Shown: positions 8,154-16,771, counted from the first letter of the stretch. The stretch is DNA of 64,000 nucleotides from Bifidobacterium dentium JCM 1195 = DSM 20436 (GCF_001042595.1 NZ_AP012326.1:1178001-1242000); one strand, 5' to 3'. The notes: generated from the sequence alone by a model not told the origin. Numbers and translations are program-made.

Positions 8154-9404
8154 CTATGACTCGAGCTCGTCGAACATCGGACGCGCCATTGCGGCGAACG
8201 GCAGAATCGCCAGTGACGAACCCAAGAGGATCAGACAGACTGGCAGGCATCCGTGCAGCCAGCCGTATGCCATCTGTCCAAGTGGTTGGGAGCATGTGGC
8301 CACGGAGGTGACCAAGGCCATCACTTTGCCGGTCATGGATTCCGGGGTCTTGAATTGGATGGTCGGAAACGTGATGAGGTTCAGGAAATCAACGGCGACC
8401 ATGCCAATCGCCAAACAGCCGGTGAGTACCAGCAGTCGCGTCCATGCATCGACCGGCATCATGAACGAGATGGCCGGTGGCAGGATCAGAAGACCTTCAA
8501 TGCATAGCGAAAGAGAGGCATGCCGGGGCCGTAGGCGCGTTGCGCATACCCCGGCGACGAACGTGCCGATGAGGCCCGCAATGCCGACGATGCCGTCGCA
8601 GGTGCCGTAGACGGCAGCGTCGAAACCGAGCGTGTTCCGTACGATGAACGGGAAACTCACCGAACTGAAACCGACCAGAATGAAATTCAGCCACGCACAC
8701 AGCGCAATCAGTCTCAGTAGTGCCGGTTGCTCGCGAATCAGGAACAGGAAGGCGATTCTCAGGTCGCCGATAGGCGAAAACGGCTTTTCCCCGTCAGACT
8801 CGGCACGTGGGGATTCGAGATGGATGCGGCATTCGACGAGGGCCGCCACTGCGAAGCAGAGCGCGGTAATGGTCATCATGAGACGGATGCCGAAGCATGC
8901 ATACAAGATACCGCCTATGAAGCTGGGAATCAGATTGCTGAGCTGCTGCACCTGATTGATGACGGCCATGCCTTGCCGCAAGGTCCCTGCGCCATAACGT
9001 TTGAACATCTGAGGGAGCGCCGCCTGTACGGTCGGCGTCTCCAAAGCGTCCAGAACGGCCAAGGTGATCTGCACGCCCGCAATGACGGTGATGCTGAAGC
9101 CTACCCGGGTGATCCAGATCAGCGAGAGAACGGTGACGATACCGGATAATACATCCAGCCCCACCATCATGGTGCGTCGGTTGATGCGATCGGCCAGTAC
9201 GCCGCCAAAAGGGCCGATGATGATCGTCGGGATGACGGAAACCGCAAGTACCGTCGCGAAGGCCGTCGGGGAACCGGTCGCATCCAGCACCCACATCGAC
9301 ATGGCGAATCGTAGCATGGTGTTGCCGAATAGCGAGATGCCTTGACCTGCGACCAATGCAATGAACGTAGAGGTAAGTAGAGGGGATCGGGTTTCTCTGA
9401 ACAT
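8154..9404 (-). CDS. MFS transporter (probable drug or metabolite exporter)
   Basis: 416 residues with about 12 hydrophobic segments, starting FRETRSPLLTSTFIALVAGQ. The loop between helices 2 and 3 reads GGVLADRINRRTMM, the MFS motif A variant GxLADRxxRR. Such enterobactin-exporter/MefA-like proteins are often multidrug or macrolide exporters. The longest frame runs to 9782, into the upstream regulator, but the ATG at 9404 with AAAGG six bases before it is clearly the start. The gene is downstream of and codirectional with the TetR gene, and an operator-like palindrome lies directly before it. Substrate unknown. Confidence 0.85.
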   Translation of the reverse strand: MFRETRSPLLTSTFIALVAGQGISLFGNTMLRFAMSMWVLDATGSPTAFATVLAVSVIPTIIIGPFGGVLADRINRRTMMVGLDVLSGIVTVLSLIWITRVGFSITVIAGVQITLAVLDALETPTVQAALPQMFKRYGAGTLRQGMAVINQVQQLSNLIPSFIGGILYACFGIRLMMTITALCFAVAALVECRIHLESPRAESDGEKPFSPIGDLRIAFLFLIREQPALLRLIALCAWLNFILVGFSSVSFPFIVRNTLGFDAAVYGTCDGIVGIAGLIGTFVAGVCATRLRPRHASLSLCIEGLLILPPAISFMMPVDAWTRLLVLTGCLAIGMVAVDFLNLITFPTIQFKTPESMTGKVMALVTSVATCSQPLGQMAYGWLHGCLPVCLILLGSSLAILPFAAMARPMFDELES

Positions 9405-9430
9405 GGAGGACCTTTCTGGTGAGGATGTGA

Positions 9431-9457
9431 TTGATACCGACCGACGGTATGTATCAA
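9431..9457. promoter_or_regulatory. TetR-type operator before the MFS gene
   Basis: A 27-base imperfect palindrome with outer arms TTGATAC and GTATCAA around ATACCG-N5-CGGTAT. On the minus strand its core (ATACATACC, then GTCGGTCGGTAT) nearly matches the site at 10223-10243 before the regulator gene, with two differences in 21 bases. It lies 27 to 53 bases upstream of the transporter start, where it would cover the promoter. Confidence 0.78.
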
Positions 9458-9511
9458 TGAGAAGGCGAAACGCATTGCGTCGAAGGATAGGCTGAGTGGC
9501 GTTTGCGGCGA

Positions 9512-10180
9512 CTATGGTTCGGCGATGTGCTCCGGTTTTGCGTTGAGCATGGCGATCCCTTTCGCCAGGGCGTCGATTTCGGGGGAATCGGGATCGAATA
9601 GCGGCAGTCCGATCGCGGTGAGCATGGTCAGGAGGCATCGGATGCGGTGTTTCAATTCGTCCGTAGTGGCTGGATAGAACATCGGTGCAAGCCAATAGTT
9701 GGACAGCAACGCCAGTAATTCGGCCGCCTCTCTTGGATACTGCGTGGTGATGGAACCGTCCGTGATGCCATCTTCGATGCATTGACGGAACATGTCGGCA
9801 TTCGTGGTTCGCCAGTACTTGAGGTTTTCGGACAGCATCTTCGGGTCGTTAAGCAGGGGAAACGCATCTCGCATGAGTAGCATGTGCTCCTGGTCGGTGG
9901 CGTTGGCAAGCAGCCAGTGCTGAATCTTCTGCAGTCCGTTCAGGGAATCGTCGTCAAGCGGTAGGGTGGCGTTGACCCGTGCGGTATCGACTTCGGTAAG
10001 TGCGTAGAGAATGGCGGCCTTACTGGGGAAGTGGTGGTAGATGGCGCCCTTGCTCAGGTCGCCGAGTTCGTTGATGATGTCTTGGATGGAGGTGCGCTCG
10101 TAGCCCTGCCTGGCGAACAGCGTTCGTGCGGCGTCAAGGATGCGCTGACGTGTTACTTCGGGGTGTGCGTTGCGTGCCAT
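9512..10180 (-). CDS. TetR/AcrR-family transcriptional regulator
   Basis: 222 residues. The N-terminal HTH, about residues 8-55, carries the family pattern: ILDAARTLFARQGYERTS, then a recognition helix in GDLSKGAIYHHFPSKAAI. The rest is a helical ligand domain. TetR proteins are usually repressors released by a small molecule. It lies upstream of an MFS exporter, and matching palindromes precede both genes, so it most likely represses itself and the exporter. The start at 10180 is chosen because the HTH begins right after it and AGGTGG lies about seven bases upstream; longer frames have no domain. Its -10 sequence TATAAT (minus strand, 10220-10225) overlaps its own operator. Confidence 0.92.
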   Translation of the reverse strand: MARNAHPEVTRQRILDAARTLFARQGYERTSIQDIINELGDLSKGAIYHHFPSKAAILYALTEVDTARVNATLPLDDDSLNGLQKIQHWLLANATDQEHMLLMRDAFPLLNDPKMLSENLKYWRTTNADMFRQCIEDGITDGSITTQYPREAAELLALLSNYWLAPMFYPATTDELKHRIRCLLTMLTAIGLPLFDPDSPEIDALAKGIAMLNAKPEHIAEP

Positions 10181-10219
10181 CTGCCACCTGCCACATGATT
10201 GATCGGTGATGTTGGCACA

Positions 10220-10243
10220 ATTATACATACCAGCGGTCGGTAT
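10220..10243 (-). promoter_or_regulatory. tetR promoter -10 and overlapping operator
   Basis: The minus strand has a perfect TATAAT at 10220-10225. It overlaps ATACATACC...GGTCGGTAT at 10223-10243, which nearly repeats the site before the MFS gene. The overlap predicts autorepression. Confidence 0.75.
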
Positions 10244-10290
10244 TGATGACGAAGGCATTGTCCGAGGTGCGGAAGAATGGGACACGCAAA

Positions 10291-10320
10291 ATTGTAACGC
10301 TACAATTGTAGCGCTACAAT
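10291..10320 (+). promoter_or_regulatory. Promoter built from two LacI-type operators
   Basis: ATTGTAACGCTACAAT at 10291-10306 and ATTGTAGCGCTACAAT at 10305-10320 are 16-bp palindromes sharing two bases; the second is perfect. TTGTAA at 10292-10297 and TACAAT at 10315-10320 are spaced 17 bp and fit -35 and -10 hexamers. The palindromes have the central CG typical of LacI-family sites, and a LacI gene closes the operon. Confidence 0.82.
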
Positions 10321-10365
10321 TTTATGGTGACAATGAAGTGCGTGCGACTGGTAAGGAGCAACATC

Positions 10366-12429
10366 ATGACACGCGAAAACACCGGAGTTACTTTCACCAT
10401 CGACGATGACGCATTGAACTGGACCGGCGACGGCGAATATCTTCGTATCGAACCGTGGGGAACGAACAGCGTGCGCGTGCGTTCCAGGCTCATGCAGCCT
10501 GTCATCGATGCCGATTGGGCGTTGCTGGAAGCGAAGGCCGACCCGCAAGAAGTGAAGATCGCCATCGATGGCAATCGAGCGGAATTGACGAACGGACTCA
10601 TAACGGTACGGGCCGAACAATATGAACAGTCTGCGGATGTCAGCATCTGCCGATTAACGTTCCTCAACACCGAAACCGGTGAGAGTCTGCTACGCGAATG
10701 CACTGATGGCGGTGCATTGCGTCTGCGTGCACGCGCGCACAATCCGCGTATGGACGGGGCGGAATCGCCCACCGTCATGTTCGAAGCGAACGCGGGTGAA
10801 CATATCTACGGCATGGGCGAATACCAGCAGCCGGTCATGGACCTCAAAGGCTCCACTTTGGAACTGGCGCATCGCAACTCCCAAGTGTCCATCCCGTTTA
10901 TGATTTCCAGCAAAGGGTACGGATTCCTGTGGCACAATCCGGCGGTCGGTTCCGTGACCTTCGGCAACAACCGCACCGAATGGAAGGCGGGAGTCGCGGA
11001 CCAGATCGACTATTGGATCACTGTCGGCACCAATGCGCAGATTGAAAACCAGTATGCCGACGCCACCGGGCATGCTCCTGTCATGCCCGAATGGGGTCTC
11101 GGTTTCTGGCAATGCAAACTGCGTTACTGGAATCAGGAGGAACTGCTGAACGTGGCGCGTACCTTCAGGAAGAAGCGCATTCCGATCGATCTGATCGTCA
11201 TCGACTTCTTCCATTGGCCACTTATGGGCGACTTCCGCTTCGACGAGGAATTCTGGCCCGATCCGAAGGCCATGGCCGACGAGCTGCACGAAATGGGCAT
11301 CAGACTCATGGTCTCCATCTGGCCGCAGATCGACCTGCAATCCGAGAACTACGACGAGATGCGACACCACAACTACCTCGCCAAAACCCGCCAAGGCAAA
11401 GACGTGGGCATGTGGTGGCCGCGTGATAACCAGTTCTTCGACGTCACCAATCCGGCGGCACGTGACTTCGTATGGGAATTATGCCGTAAGAACTATACCG
11501 ATCTCGGCGTCGACGCCTTCTGGCTTGACGAGGCCGAACCGGAGTGGGGCGGTGACTATGATTACGCGCACTACCTGTATCACATCGGACCGGTGGGCAA
11601 GGTCGGCAACGTGTATCCGCAACTGTACAACAAGACCTTCTACGACGGACAGCGTTCCATCGGCCGCGAGGGCGACATCGTGAACCTCACGCGTGCCGGA
11701 TGGGCGGGCTCGCAGCGTTACGGATCACTCATCTGGTCGGGTGACGTGCACTCCACCTTCGAGGACCTGAAGGCGCAGATCACCTGTGCGATCCACATGG
11801 GCGCGGCCGGCATTCCATGGTTCACCACCGACATGGGCGGCTTCAACTATGGCGGTCTGGACGACGAGGAATTCAAGGAGCTGTACGCACGTTGGTGCGA
11901 ATTTTCCTGTTTCTCGCCAGTCATGCGAAACCACGGCAATCGCGTGCCCTACACCAAAATCGAAGGCAGGCCGACCGTCGACCGTATCGGCAATCCCATC
12001 GACCACATCACCACCGGTGCCGATAACGAACCGTGGAGCTATGGCGAAGACATCGAAAGGCTGATGGTCAAGTACATCAACCTGCGCGAGGCCATGCGTC
12101 CCTACACGCGCCAGTTGTTTGCGGCGGCGCATGAGAGCGGCCAGCCGCTTGTGCGTGGTCTGTTCTTCGATTTTCCAGGTGACAACGAGGCCGCAAACAT
12201 CGCCGACGAATACCTGTTCGGGCCGGATCTCCTGATAGCGCCCGTCACCGAATCCGGTGTGCGCTCGCGTAAAGTGTATTTGCCGGGTGGACCGGAAACG
12301 ACTTGGATGAACCTGCACGACGGCAACAGTCACGAAGGTGGGCGGACCGTCACCGTCGAAGCGCCGCTCGATGTGATTCCGGTATTCGCGCGCAACGGCG
12401 CCGATCATGGGCTGAACGGTATGATCTGA
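10366..12429 (+). CDS. Glycoside hydrolase family 31 (alpha-glucosidase/alpha-xylosidase type)
   Basis: 687 residues. GH31 enzymes hydrolyse terminal alpha-linked glucose or xylose with retention. The N-terminal beta domain spans about 1-215, then a TIM barrel begins at PEWGLGFWQCKLRYWNQEE. The catalytic nucleophile is the aspartate of FWLDEAEPE, near residue 388; the acid/base is the aspartate of WSGDVHSTFEDL, near 460. The FWLDEAEPE form is closer to alpha-xylosidase-like branches than to yeast-type maltases (inference). No signal peptide is visible, so it acts on imported oligosaccharides. The ATG at 10366 has AAGGAG upstream; a frame extending to 10324 has no ribosome site. It is cotranscribed with the LacI gene two bases downstream. 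No sugar transporter is adjacent. Confidence 0.9.
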   Translation: MTRENTGVTFTIDDDALNWTGDGEYLRIEPWGTNSVRVRSRLMQPVIDADWALLEAKADPQEVKIAIDGNRAELTNGLITVRAEQYEQSADVSICRLTFLNTETGESLLRECTDGGALRLRARAHNPRMDGAESPTVMFEANAGEHIYGMGEYQQPVMDLKGSTLELAHRNSQVSIPFMISSKGYGFLWHNPAVGSVTFGNNRTEWKAGVADQIDYWITVGTNAQIENQYADATGHAPVMPEWGLGFWQCKLRYWNQEELLNVARTFRKKRIPIDLIVIDFFHWPLMGDFRFDEEFWPDPKAMADELHEMGIRLMVSIWPQIDLQSENYDEMRHHNYLAKTRQGKDVGMWWPRDNQFFDVTNPAARDFVWELCRKNYTDLGVDAFWLDEAEPEWGGDYDYAHYLYHIGPVGKVGNVYPQLYNKTFYDGQRSIGREGDIVNLTRAGWAGSQRYGSLIWSGDVHSTFEDLKAQITCAIHMGAAGIPWFTTDMGGFNYGGLDDEEFKELYARWCEFSCFSPVMRNHGNRVPYTKIEGRPTVDRIGNPIDHITTGADNEPWSYGEDIERLMVKYINLREAMRPYTRQLFAAAHESGQPLVRGLFFDFPGDNEAANIADEYLFGPDLLIAPVTESGVRSRKVYLPGGPETTWMNLHDGNSHEGGRTVTVEAPLDVIPVFARNGADHGLNGMI

Positions 12430-12431
12430 CC

Positions 12432-13457
12432 ATGACTACTTTGGATGATGTGGCCCGCCTTGCCGGGGTCTCCCGCATGACGGCCTCCAACGCGATGCGC
12501 GGCAAGGCGATTGTCAAACCTGAAACCGCGGCACGCGTGCGGGCGGCCGCGGCGCAACTCGGCTACCGACCGAATCTGGCGGCACGACAACTGAGTTCCG
12601 GCAAAAGCCACATCATCGGCGTCACCATCTCCGATTTCGATCTGATCTTTCCGGCCGAGCTGGCCGCATGCGTCTCCGACATCGCGCAGCGTCATGACTA
12701 TCAGACCGTACTGCAGCAAACCCGCTTCTCCAGCGACTTCGAAAAACGTATGCTATCCAGTGCGGCCATGCAGGTGTGTGACGGTACCATCATCTGCTGG
12801 CCGAGTGGCACGGATGCGCCGATCGTCGAATTCGGCAAGACCCATCCGCTGGTGGTCATCGACGGATTCGGACTTCGGGGAAGCGTTGACTGTGTGTTCA
12901 CGCCATGCTTCGAAGGATCCGCGGCAGCCATCCGGCATCTGCATGCGCATGGGCGCTCGCGGATCCTTCTTCTCGGCTTGTGGCCCAACGGGCTCGAGCG
13001 GCTTGAGACGGCGCCGAACTCCGCGGCGTTGCGATTGCAGGGCTCAATCGAGGCGCTGGACGAACTCTCGCTGGACTGTAATCTTGCGAAGAATGCGGTT
13101 CCATGTGCATGGAACCGGCAAGCCGGATACGAAACCATGCTTCGCGTACTCGGTGAGCGCAATGACTTCGACGCGGTGTTCTGCGCCACGGATCCAATCG
13201 CCATCGGTGCCATGCGCGCACTTGTCGAATGCGGCCTCAGCGTGCCGGACGATGTCGCCGTCATCGGCTTCGATGGTCTGGAGGATGGCGCCTACACTAA
13301 CCCCGGATTGACCAGTGTGTCCGTCAGCCCGCAGGATATGGCGGCGGCAAGTCTGGATATGTTGTTCGGCAGGATCGAGTCCGATTCGGAAGTGATTATC
13401 GAGCCGCGATCGGTGACGGTCGATTTTCACATCATCGAACGAGGCAGTGCGGAGTAG
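12432..13457 (+). CDS. LacI-family transcriptional regulator
   Basis: 341 residues. The HTH and hinge helix occupy about 2-60, with TLDDVARLAGVSRMTASNAM and the hinge NLAARQLSSG. The remainder is a periplasmic-binding-protein-like effector domain ending in a conserved SVSPQDMAAASLDML helix region. The gene begins two bases after the GH31 stop, so it is translated in the same message. The tandem palindromes that form the GH31 promoter are its likely targets, making the operon self-controlled. The inducer should be the GH31 substrate or product, not identifiable here. Confidence 0.92.
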   Translation: MTTLDDVARLAGVSRMTASNAMRGKAIVKPETAARVRAAAAQLGYRPNLAARQLSSGKSHIIGVTISDFDLIFPAELAACVSDIAQRHDYQTVLQQTRFSSDFEKRMLSSAAMQVCDGTIICWPSGTDAPIVEFGKTHPLVVIDGFGLRGSVDCVFTPCFEGSAAAIRHLHAHGRSRILLLGLWPNGLERLETAPNSAALRLQGSIEALDELSLDCNLAKNAVPCAWNRQAGYETMLRVLGERNDFDAVFCATDPIAIGAMRALVECGLSVPDDVAVIGFDGLEDGAYTNPGLTSVSVSPQDMAAASLDMLFGRIESDSEVIIEPRSVTVDFHIIERGSAE

Positions 13458-13493
13458 ATGCGGAAATCAGCCGCGTCGTAGCGATTTCCGCAT
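13458..13493 (+). terminator. Stem-loop after the lacI-type gene
   Basis: ATGCGGAAATC at 13458-13468 pairs perfectly with GATTTCCGCAT at 13483-13493 over a 14-base loop. It begins at the base after the stop codon. No T run follows, so it may be an inefficient or processing-type terminator. Confidence 0.6.
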
Positions 13494-13610
13494 GCTGTGC
13501 CGCTGAGAATATGTGTCACATAGTGGGCATGCAGGGGCGCCCGAATTGACTGCATGACTGTTGAAGGGGTTAGTCTGACTGCTGGAAACCATGACGGTCA
13601 AGAGGGGTAT

Positions 13611-14951
13611 ATGGAGAAGAATCTGACTAGCGGCAGCGTGTTCAAAACCATCGTCACGTTCGCCTTGCCGTACCTGCTGTCGTATTTTCTGCAGACGTTG
13701 TACGGCATGGCCGACCTGTTCATTGCGGGACAGTTCATCGGCGTGGATGGCATCACCGCCGTTGCGAATGGCAGTCAGGTGCTCTACATGCTCACCGTCG
13801 TCATCGTCGGGCTCGCCATGGGCGCCACCGTGACCATCGGTCGGACGGTAGGTGCGAACCGACTTGACGATGCCGCCGAGGCCATCGGCAACACCATCAC
13901 GTTATTTGCCGGCGTCGCGCTTGTGCTCACCGCCGTGCTGCTGCTCAACGTGCAGGGCATAGTCACGCTTATCGGCACTCCCGCCGAAGCGGTCTGCGGC
14001 ACCACGCAATACCTGGCAATCTGCTTCATCGGCATTCCGTTCATCGTCGCCTACAACATCATCAGTTCGATTTTCCGTGGTCTGGGCGACTCGAAAAGCC
14101 CCATGTACTTCATCGCGGTGGCCTGCGTCTGCAACATCGCGCTTGACTATCTGTTCATGGGCCATTTCCGGCTTGGACCGTCCGGCGCGGCGCTCGGCAC
14201 CACACTCGCGCAGACCATCAGCGTGATCGTGGCGTTCGCCGCCATCCGGCACAAGCGAACGGGCATACGCCTGCATGCGGCGAATCTGCGTCCGCGGCGC
14301 GATGTGCTTGGCGGCATTCTCAAAATCGGCGTGCCGACCGCGGTGCAGGACGGCTGCATCCAGGTCGCGTTCATCATCATCACCATCATCGCCAATTATC
14401 GCGGTCTCAATGATGCCGCGGCCGTCGGCGTGGTCGAAAAGGTGATCAGCATGCTGTTCCTCGTACCATCCTCCATGCTTGCCACCGTTTCGGCGATATC
14501 CGCGCAGAACATCGGCGCAGGCAAACCGGAACGTGCAATACGAACGCTCAAATACGCCACGGCGATCACCGTGGCGTATGGCATCGCCATCTCCGTCGTC
14601 GTGGAATTGACCGCAAGCTCCATCATTGGTCTGTTCACCACCGATGCCACCGTGATCGTGCTGGGCGTCCAGTACATTCGCAGCTACATCGTCGACGCGA
14701 TCTTCGCCGGCGTGCATTTCTGTTTCTCCGGTTTTTTCGCCGCCTGCGGACGTTCGTATATCGGCTTCATCCACAACATCATCGCCATCACGTTGGTGCG
14801 CGTGCCCGGTTCATACCTGGCGTCGAAGATGTTCCCGCACACCTTGTTCCCGATGGGTATCGCAGCGCCGGCCGGCTCGCTCCTGTCCGTGTTCATCTGC
14901 CTCGGCTTCTACGCATGGCTCAGGCGCCGAAGCGTACTTGAGGCGAAATAA
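13611..14951 (+). CDS. MATE-family efflux transporter
   Basis: 446 residues and about 12 hydrophobic segments. The N-terminus reads LTSGSVFKTIVTFALPYLLSY, typical of MATE proteins, with a second half beginning near ILKIGVPTAVQDG at about 235, the internal repeat of the fold. MATE proteins exchange cations (drugs, metabolites) for Na+ or H+. The start at 13611 has AAGAGGGG about six bases upstream; earlier ATG codons in frame lack one. It stands alone between the lacI-type gene and a convergent reductase. Substrate unknown. Confidence 0.88.
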   Translation: MEKNLTSGSVFKTIVTFALPYLLSYFLQTLYGMADLFIAGQFIGVDGITAVANGSQVLYMLTVVIVGLAMGATVTIGRTVGANRLDDAAEAIGNTITLFAGVALVLTAVLLLNVQGIVTLIGTPAEAVCGTTQYLAICFIGIPFIVAYNIISSIFRGLGDSKSPMYFIAVACVCNIALDYLFMGHFRLGPSGAALGTTLAQTISVIVAFAAIRHKRTGIRLHAANLRPRRDVLGGILKIGVPTAVQDGCIQVAFIIITIIANYRGLNDAAAVGVVEKVISMLFLVPSSMLATVSAISAQNIGAGKPERAIRTLKYATAITVAYGIAISVVVELTASSIIGLFTTDATVIVLGVQYIRSYIVDAIFAGVHFCFSGFFAACGRSYIGFIHNIIAITLVRVPGSYLASKMFPHTLFPMGIAAPAGSLLSVFICLGFYAWLRRRSVLEAK

Positions 14952-14974
14952 AGGCCCGGAAAACGAAGACGAGT

Positions 14975-16000
14975 CTACCTGCGCTTCGGTGCGAGGGTGC
15001 CGGCCAAGGCGCGCTCGCCGGGGCGGGCCAGAGGGCCCACCAATTCGTGTGCGGTATATGGTTCCTCGATGTAGTCGATGTCCTCGGCGGTGAGTTGCAG
15101 GTCAAGCGCGGCGATGGCGTCATCCACGCGTTCCGGTTTCGAGCAGCCGACAATCGGTGCGGTCACGCCTTTGACCCAATGCCAGGCTAGGGCGACGCGG
15201 GCCATCGGCACGCCGATGCGCTCGGCGACTTCGTGGACCCGCCTGATAATCGGCAGATCCTGCTCCATGCCCCGATCATATTTGCTGCGCATCGTATTGT
15301 CCGTGATGCTTCTTTTGGAATCCGAATTCCATTTCGGTCTTGCCAAGTGGCCGGAAGCCATGGGGGAGTATGGGGTCAGGGCTACGCCGTACTGGCGGCA
15401 GACCGGAATCATCTCGCGTTCGTCCTCGCGGTAGAGCAGATTGTAGTGGCACTGCATGCTGGTGAACTTCGTCCAGCCATTCGCCTCCGCCGTAACCTGC
15501 ATGTTGTGGAATTGGTAGGCGTACATCTCGCTGGCGCCGAGCGCACGTACCTTGCCGGCTTTGACGAGTGCGTCCAGCGCCTCCATGGTCTCCTCGATGG
15601 GTGTGCCATAGTCGAATCGATGAATGATGTACAGGTCCAGATAGTCGGTGCCAAGCCGCTTGAGGGTGCCGTCGATTTCATGATTGATGGCCTCTTGCGA
15701 TAGATGCCCTTCGTTGAAATACACTTTGCTGGCCAAAACCACTCTGTCGCGACTGATGCCCAGACGTTTGAGCGCACGGCCGATGTACGTTTCGGAGGTG
15801 CCGAACGCATAGCAGTTGGCGGTGTCGATGAAATTGACGCCGCTGTCGATGGCATGGCCGATGACGCGTTCGGTGGCATCCTGGTCGATGGTCCACTGGT
15901 GGAAATCCGGGGATGCCTCGCCGAAGCTCATACCGCCGAGGCAGACCTTGGAGACCTGAATGCCGGACCATCCCAGAGGCGCATATCGCATGTCTACCAT
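14975..16000 (-). CDS. Aldo/keto reductase
   Basis: 341 residues. The barrel enzyme reduces carbonyls with NADPH. Family marks are FIDTANCYAFGTSE (catalytic Asp and Tyr) at about 53-67, the lysine in LASKVYF, and the histidine in LYIIHRFDYG. The C-terminal cofactor loop reads GCSKPERVDDAI. It resembles the YajO/Tas and YghZ-type AKRs. The ATG at 16000 has GAAGGAG six bases upstream. It is divergent from a small cupin gene, a pairing that often marks stress or carbonyl detoxification, but the substrate cannot be told. Confidence 0.92.
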   Translation of the reverse strand: MVDMRYAPLGWSGIQVSKVCLGGMSFGEASPDFHQWTIDQDATERVIGHAIDSGVNFIDTANCYAFGTSETYIGRALKRLGISRDRVVLASKVYFNEGHLSQEAINHEIDGTLKRLGTDYLDLYIIHRFDYGTPIEETMEALDALVKAGKVRALGASEMYAYQFHNMQVTAEANGWTKFTSMQCHYNLLYREDEREMIPVCRQYGVALTPYSPMASGHLARPKWNSDSKRSITDNTMRSKYDRGMEQDLPIIRRVHEVAERIGVPMARVALAWHWVKGVTAPIVGCSKPERVDDAIAALDLQLTAEDIDYIEEPYTAHELVGPLARPGERALAGTLAPKRR

Positions 16001-16090
16001 ATCGTGCTCCTTCGCTTATGATCGAAACGGTATGATTCGAAGCTATCATGTTCGACCGGAGGAAACCAATACCCTGCTTATCATCGGTTT

Positions 16091-16150
16091 CCATGCAAAA
16101 AAACTATGGAAGAACATGTCGGACACTCATTGGACATTCTTTTTGCATGG
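16091..16150. promoter_or_regulatory. Inverted repeat in the reductase/cupin divergent region
   Basis: CCATGCAAAAA at 16091-16101 and TTTTTGCATGG at 16140-16150 are a perfect 11-bp inverted repeat 38 bases apart, just before the cupin start at 16167. Inside it is a second, shorter pair (ATGTC, GACAT). It may be a regulator site or part of the promoter; there is no regulator gene next to it. Confidence 0.45.
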
Positions 16151-16166
16151 GCGTTGAATACGTGGT

Positions 16167-16574
16167 ATGAACAATCCAAGTGCATTTCCGATGGGCGATC
16201 CGAATGACGGTTTCGCACAGTATTTCGTTGGACAAAGTTATCTGGCGCCGGTGCTTGATGCCCCGGAAATCGCCATCCACAACGTAACCTTCGAGCCTGG
16301 ATGCCGCAATCATTGGCATATCCATCATGGTGGCGCGCAGGTGCTCATCGCAGTAGGCGGACGTGGCTATTACCAGATCGACGGGCAGGAGCCGAAGGGG
16401 CTCAAGGCGGGTCAGGCCGTGTGCATTCCGGCCGATACCAAGCACTGGCACGGCGCCGCTCCGGGTGAGGCGTTCTCGCACCTCGCATTCATGGTGCCTG
16501 CCGGTGACCCTTCCGCCATGAGCAACGAGTGGCTCGAACCGGTCGACGCCGTGGCATACGAGCGTCTCGACTGA
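16167..16574 (+). CDS. Small cupin-domain protein
   Basis: 135 residues, one cupin barrel. Metal ligand pattern: NHWHIHHGGAQ in the first cupin motif (about 48-58) and the histidine of DTKHWHG in the second (about 90-96). Such single-domain cupins, often annotated with carboxymuconolactone decarboxylase-like proteins, may bind a metal and act on small carbonyl or aromatic compounds. The divergent aldo-keto reductase suggests a joint role in reactive aldehyde or quinone handling (inference). There is no clear ribosome site before the ATG, so a leaderless or weak start is possible. Confidence 0.82.
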   Translation: MNNPSAFPMGDPNDGFAQYFVGQSYLAPVLDAPEIAIHNVTFEPGCRNHWHIHHGGAQVLIAVGGRGYYQIDGQEPKGLKAGQAVCIPADTKHWHGAAPGEAFSHLAFMVPAGDPSAMSNEWLEPVDAVAYERLD

Positions 16575-16610
16575 CCGTTTGGCCGCATGTTCGACCGTAA
16601 TCCCTGACAT

Positions 16611-16676
16611 CGTGGAGGCCGTTCGGGAAGGCATGTTTCGCACAAGGCGAAATCACCTTCCTGAACGGTCTCCACG
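16611..16676 (+). terminator. Long stem-loop after the cupin gene
   Basis: Arm 16611-16631 pairs with 16656-16676 (21 bp with two G-T wobbles); after a small internal loop TTTCGC pairs with GCGAAA over a five-base loop ACAAG. No T run follows. Very stable and the only strong structure before the next operon. Confidence 0.65.
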
Positions 16677-16716
16677 GATATGGCGGCGCATCGTCTTCGG
16701 CGTTTCTCAGGATGGT

Positions 16717-16754
16717 TACTGAGTAACATTATGGATAAGGTTACTCAGTAACTA
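16717..16754. promoter_or_regulatory. Duplicated palindrome, probable PadR operator
   Basis: GTTACTGAGTAAC at 16717-16729 and GTTACTCAGTAAC at 16742-16754 are two 13-base palindromes differing only at the central base, with centres 25 bp apart. They lie directly before an ABC exporter operon that ends in a PadR-type regulator gene, whose family binds similar short palindromes. Confidence 0.78.
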
Positions 16755-16771
16755 CATGGGAAGGGGATGAC

